In this document: one piece after another, positions 7,130 to 7,836 of the stretch
Layout: every line of letters starts with the position of its first letter
How positions within the stretch are numbered: position 1 is the stretch's first letter
NCBI GenBank assembly: GCA_002315555.1
Contig: DCHF01000019.1
Span: forward strand, 1-7,836
From: Lachnospiraceae bacterium UBA1759
Lineage (GTDB): Bacteria; Bacillota; Clostridia; Lachnospirales; Lachnospiraceae
Length of the DNA stretch: 7,836 bases
Reading direction: 5' to 3'
The notes under the pieces: model-generated
Databases searched by the model: none
Seen by the model: only the letters and a program-made list of their open reading frames with translations
Told to the model about the DNA's origin: nothing
Position numbers and translations under genes: made by a program

Positions 7130-7158
7130 ATTATACATTTAACGATCTTTCTTGTCAA
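7130..7158 (-). promoter_or_regulatory. Perfect consensus sigma-A promoter of rex
   Basis: On the minus strand TTGACA (7153-7158), a 17-bp spacer and TATAAT (7130-7135) match the sigma-A consensus at all twelve positions. An A-rich stretch lies just upstream of the -35 box, as in UP elements. Transcription should start near 7123, leaving a leader of about 25 nt before the rex ATG. Such a strong promoter suggests that a repressor, perhaps Rex itself, keeps it in check, but no good Rex operator (TTGTTAA-N4-TTAACAA type) overlaps it. Confidence 0.9.
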
Positions 7159-7267
7159 TTTCTCATTTTTGATATTCTCTGTTTCTGGACGTGTGTTACA
7201 GCAGGTACCCATTTGTATTTACTGGACTCTCCGGACGCACATTTTCCTTCATTCTCCGCTTCTCTTC

Positions 7268-7296
7268 TTGTCTTTTTCAACAAAATACTGTATTAT
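7268..7296 (+). promoter_or_regulatory. Probable promoter of the ABC-F gene
   Basis: TTGTCT (7268-7273), a 17-bp spacer and TATTAT (7291-7296) form a reasonable sigma-A promoter. The predicted start is near 7303, about 25 nt before the ATG at 7329. It lies about 110 bp from the rex -35 box and points the opposite way. The leader is too short for the long attenuator leaders found on some antibiotic-resistance ABC-F genes. Confidence 0.65.
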
Positions 7297-7328
7297 TTAT
7301 GTCTTAGAACACATTATGTGAGGTACCG

Positions 7329-7836
7329 ATGATCCTGAATCTTAGTCATATTCATAAAGAATTTGTGGAAGATGTTGTCATTAAAGACGCCACCTTCCAT
7401 CTTGAAGACCGCGAAAAAGCCGCCCTTGTCGGTAACAACGGTGCGGGCAAATCCACGCTTTTCAAGATCATTGCCGGGATCTACACCGCAGACAGCGGCG
7501 ATGTCAGCATCGCCAAGGATAAAACGGTCGGCTATCTGGCGCAGCACACGGACCTCCAGTCCGATGCCACCGTCTTTGACGAAGTCCTGAGCATCCGTCA
7601 GCATGTATTCGATCTGGAGACCGGCATGCGTGCGCTCGAAAAGGAAATGGAGCACGCATCCGCCGATGCCCTGACGGACCTCATGAACCGTCACGCCCGC
7701 CTGCAGGAAGCATTTGATAAGGAAAACGGTTACGCCATCAAGAGCGAAGTCACCGGCGTCCTCAAGGGCCTCGGTTTCCCGGAGCAGGAATTCACCCTGC
7801 CCGTCCGCTCTCTCTCCGGCGGCGAAAAGACCCGCG
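7329..7836 (+). CDS. ABC-F family ATPase, 3' end cut by window edge
   Basis: Soluble ABC ATPase without membrane segments, of the class that acts on ribosomes in translation or antibiotic protection. 169 residues of the first ATPase domain are present: Walker A GNNGAGKST (35-43), Q-loop YLAQ (69-72), and the ABC signature LSGGEKTR (162-169), which has the form usual in ABC-F proteins. Between Q-loop and signature is a charged helical arm (about 95-140). The second ATPase domain and the interdomain linker that define the subfamily lie outside, so YdiF-like is only a guess based on the rex neighbourhood. ATG at 7329-7331 is preceded by GTGAGGT with about 5 nt spacing; the ATG a few bases upstream runs directly into TGA. 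Transcribed divergently from rex. Confidence 0.93.
   Translation, partial: MILNLSHIHKEFVEDVVIKDATFHLEDREKAALVGNNGAGKSTLFKIIAGIYTADSGDVSIAKDKTVGYLAQHTDLQSDATVFDEVLSIRQHVFDLETGMRALEKEMEHASADALTDLMNRHARLQEAFDKENGYAIKSEVTGVLKGLGFPEQEFTLPVRSLSGGEKTR

Larger units (their letters stand above)
7099..7328. other. Divergent intergenic region between rex and the ABC-F gene
   Basis: A 230-bp gap, AT-rich at both ends and pyrimidine-rich on the plus strand in the middle. It contains the rex promoter at the left and the ABC-F promoter at the right. Between them (about 7160-7265) I see no gene, terminator hairpin, riboswitch or clear operator. Two copies of TTTAAC (7117-7122 and 7138-7143) stand 21 bp apart around the rex -10 box. 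Confidence 0.8.

Noticed and set aside
7084..7332. 82-codon plus-strand open frame across the rex/ABC-F gap
   Set aside because: It begins inside rex on the opposite strand, runs over both promoters, has low-complexity hydrophobic composition and no convincing ribosome binding site.

Overview
The window looks like chromosomal DNA from a low-to-medium GC Gram-positive bacterium, most likely a Clostridia/Lachnospiraceae-type Firmicute. The evidence is the hrcA-grpE-dnaK order under CIRCE operators, a DnaK that lacks the roughly 25-residue insertion near residue 75 found in Gram-negative DnaK, strong AGGAGG-type ribosome binding sites, sigma-A-like promoters with 17-bp spacers, a Rex repressor, and an ABC-F gene next to rex (as in the ydiF/rex region of Bacillus subtilis). 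The species cannot be fixed from the sequence alone.

Layout. Five of the six genes read leftward on the minus strand: rex (6469-7098), a Na/Pi-cotransporter/PhoU fusion (4762-6444), an uncharacterised 509-residue protein (3174-4703), then the heat-shock operon hrcA (2046-3089), grpE (1377-2024) and dnaK (1-1351, 3' end outside the window). The sixth, an ABC-F ATPase (7329 onward, cut by the right edge), reads rightward and diverges from rex across a 230-bp gap that holds one promoter for each direction. No RNA genes, mobile elements, CRISPR arrays or pseudogenes were seen, and no stretch over 300 bp lacks a gene.

How the genes work together. HrcA represses its own operon at CIRCE. Here two degenerate CIRCE copies bracket the promoter: one covers the -35 box, the other lies just after the predicted transcript start. 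GrpE and DnaK form the chaperone and nucleotide-exchange pair. GrpE starts at TTG, which is supported by a strong Shine-Dalgarno. Rex senses NADH/NAD+; it has a perfect consensus promoter, and the Na/Pi transporter lies 24 bp downstream, so the two are probably co-transcribed. A strong intrinsic terminator follows the transporter.

The least understood part is the 509-residue gene. It has a predicted N-terminal beta-sandwich and a C-terminal beta-propeller resembling glycosidase propellers. Its start lies 22 bp beyond the terminator with no visible promoter of its own, and its stop codon lies inside the upstream CIRCE and overlaps the hrcA -35 box. This gene and its two unusual junctions are the best candidates for something undescribed.
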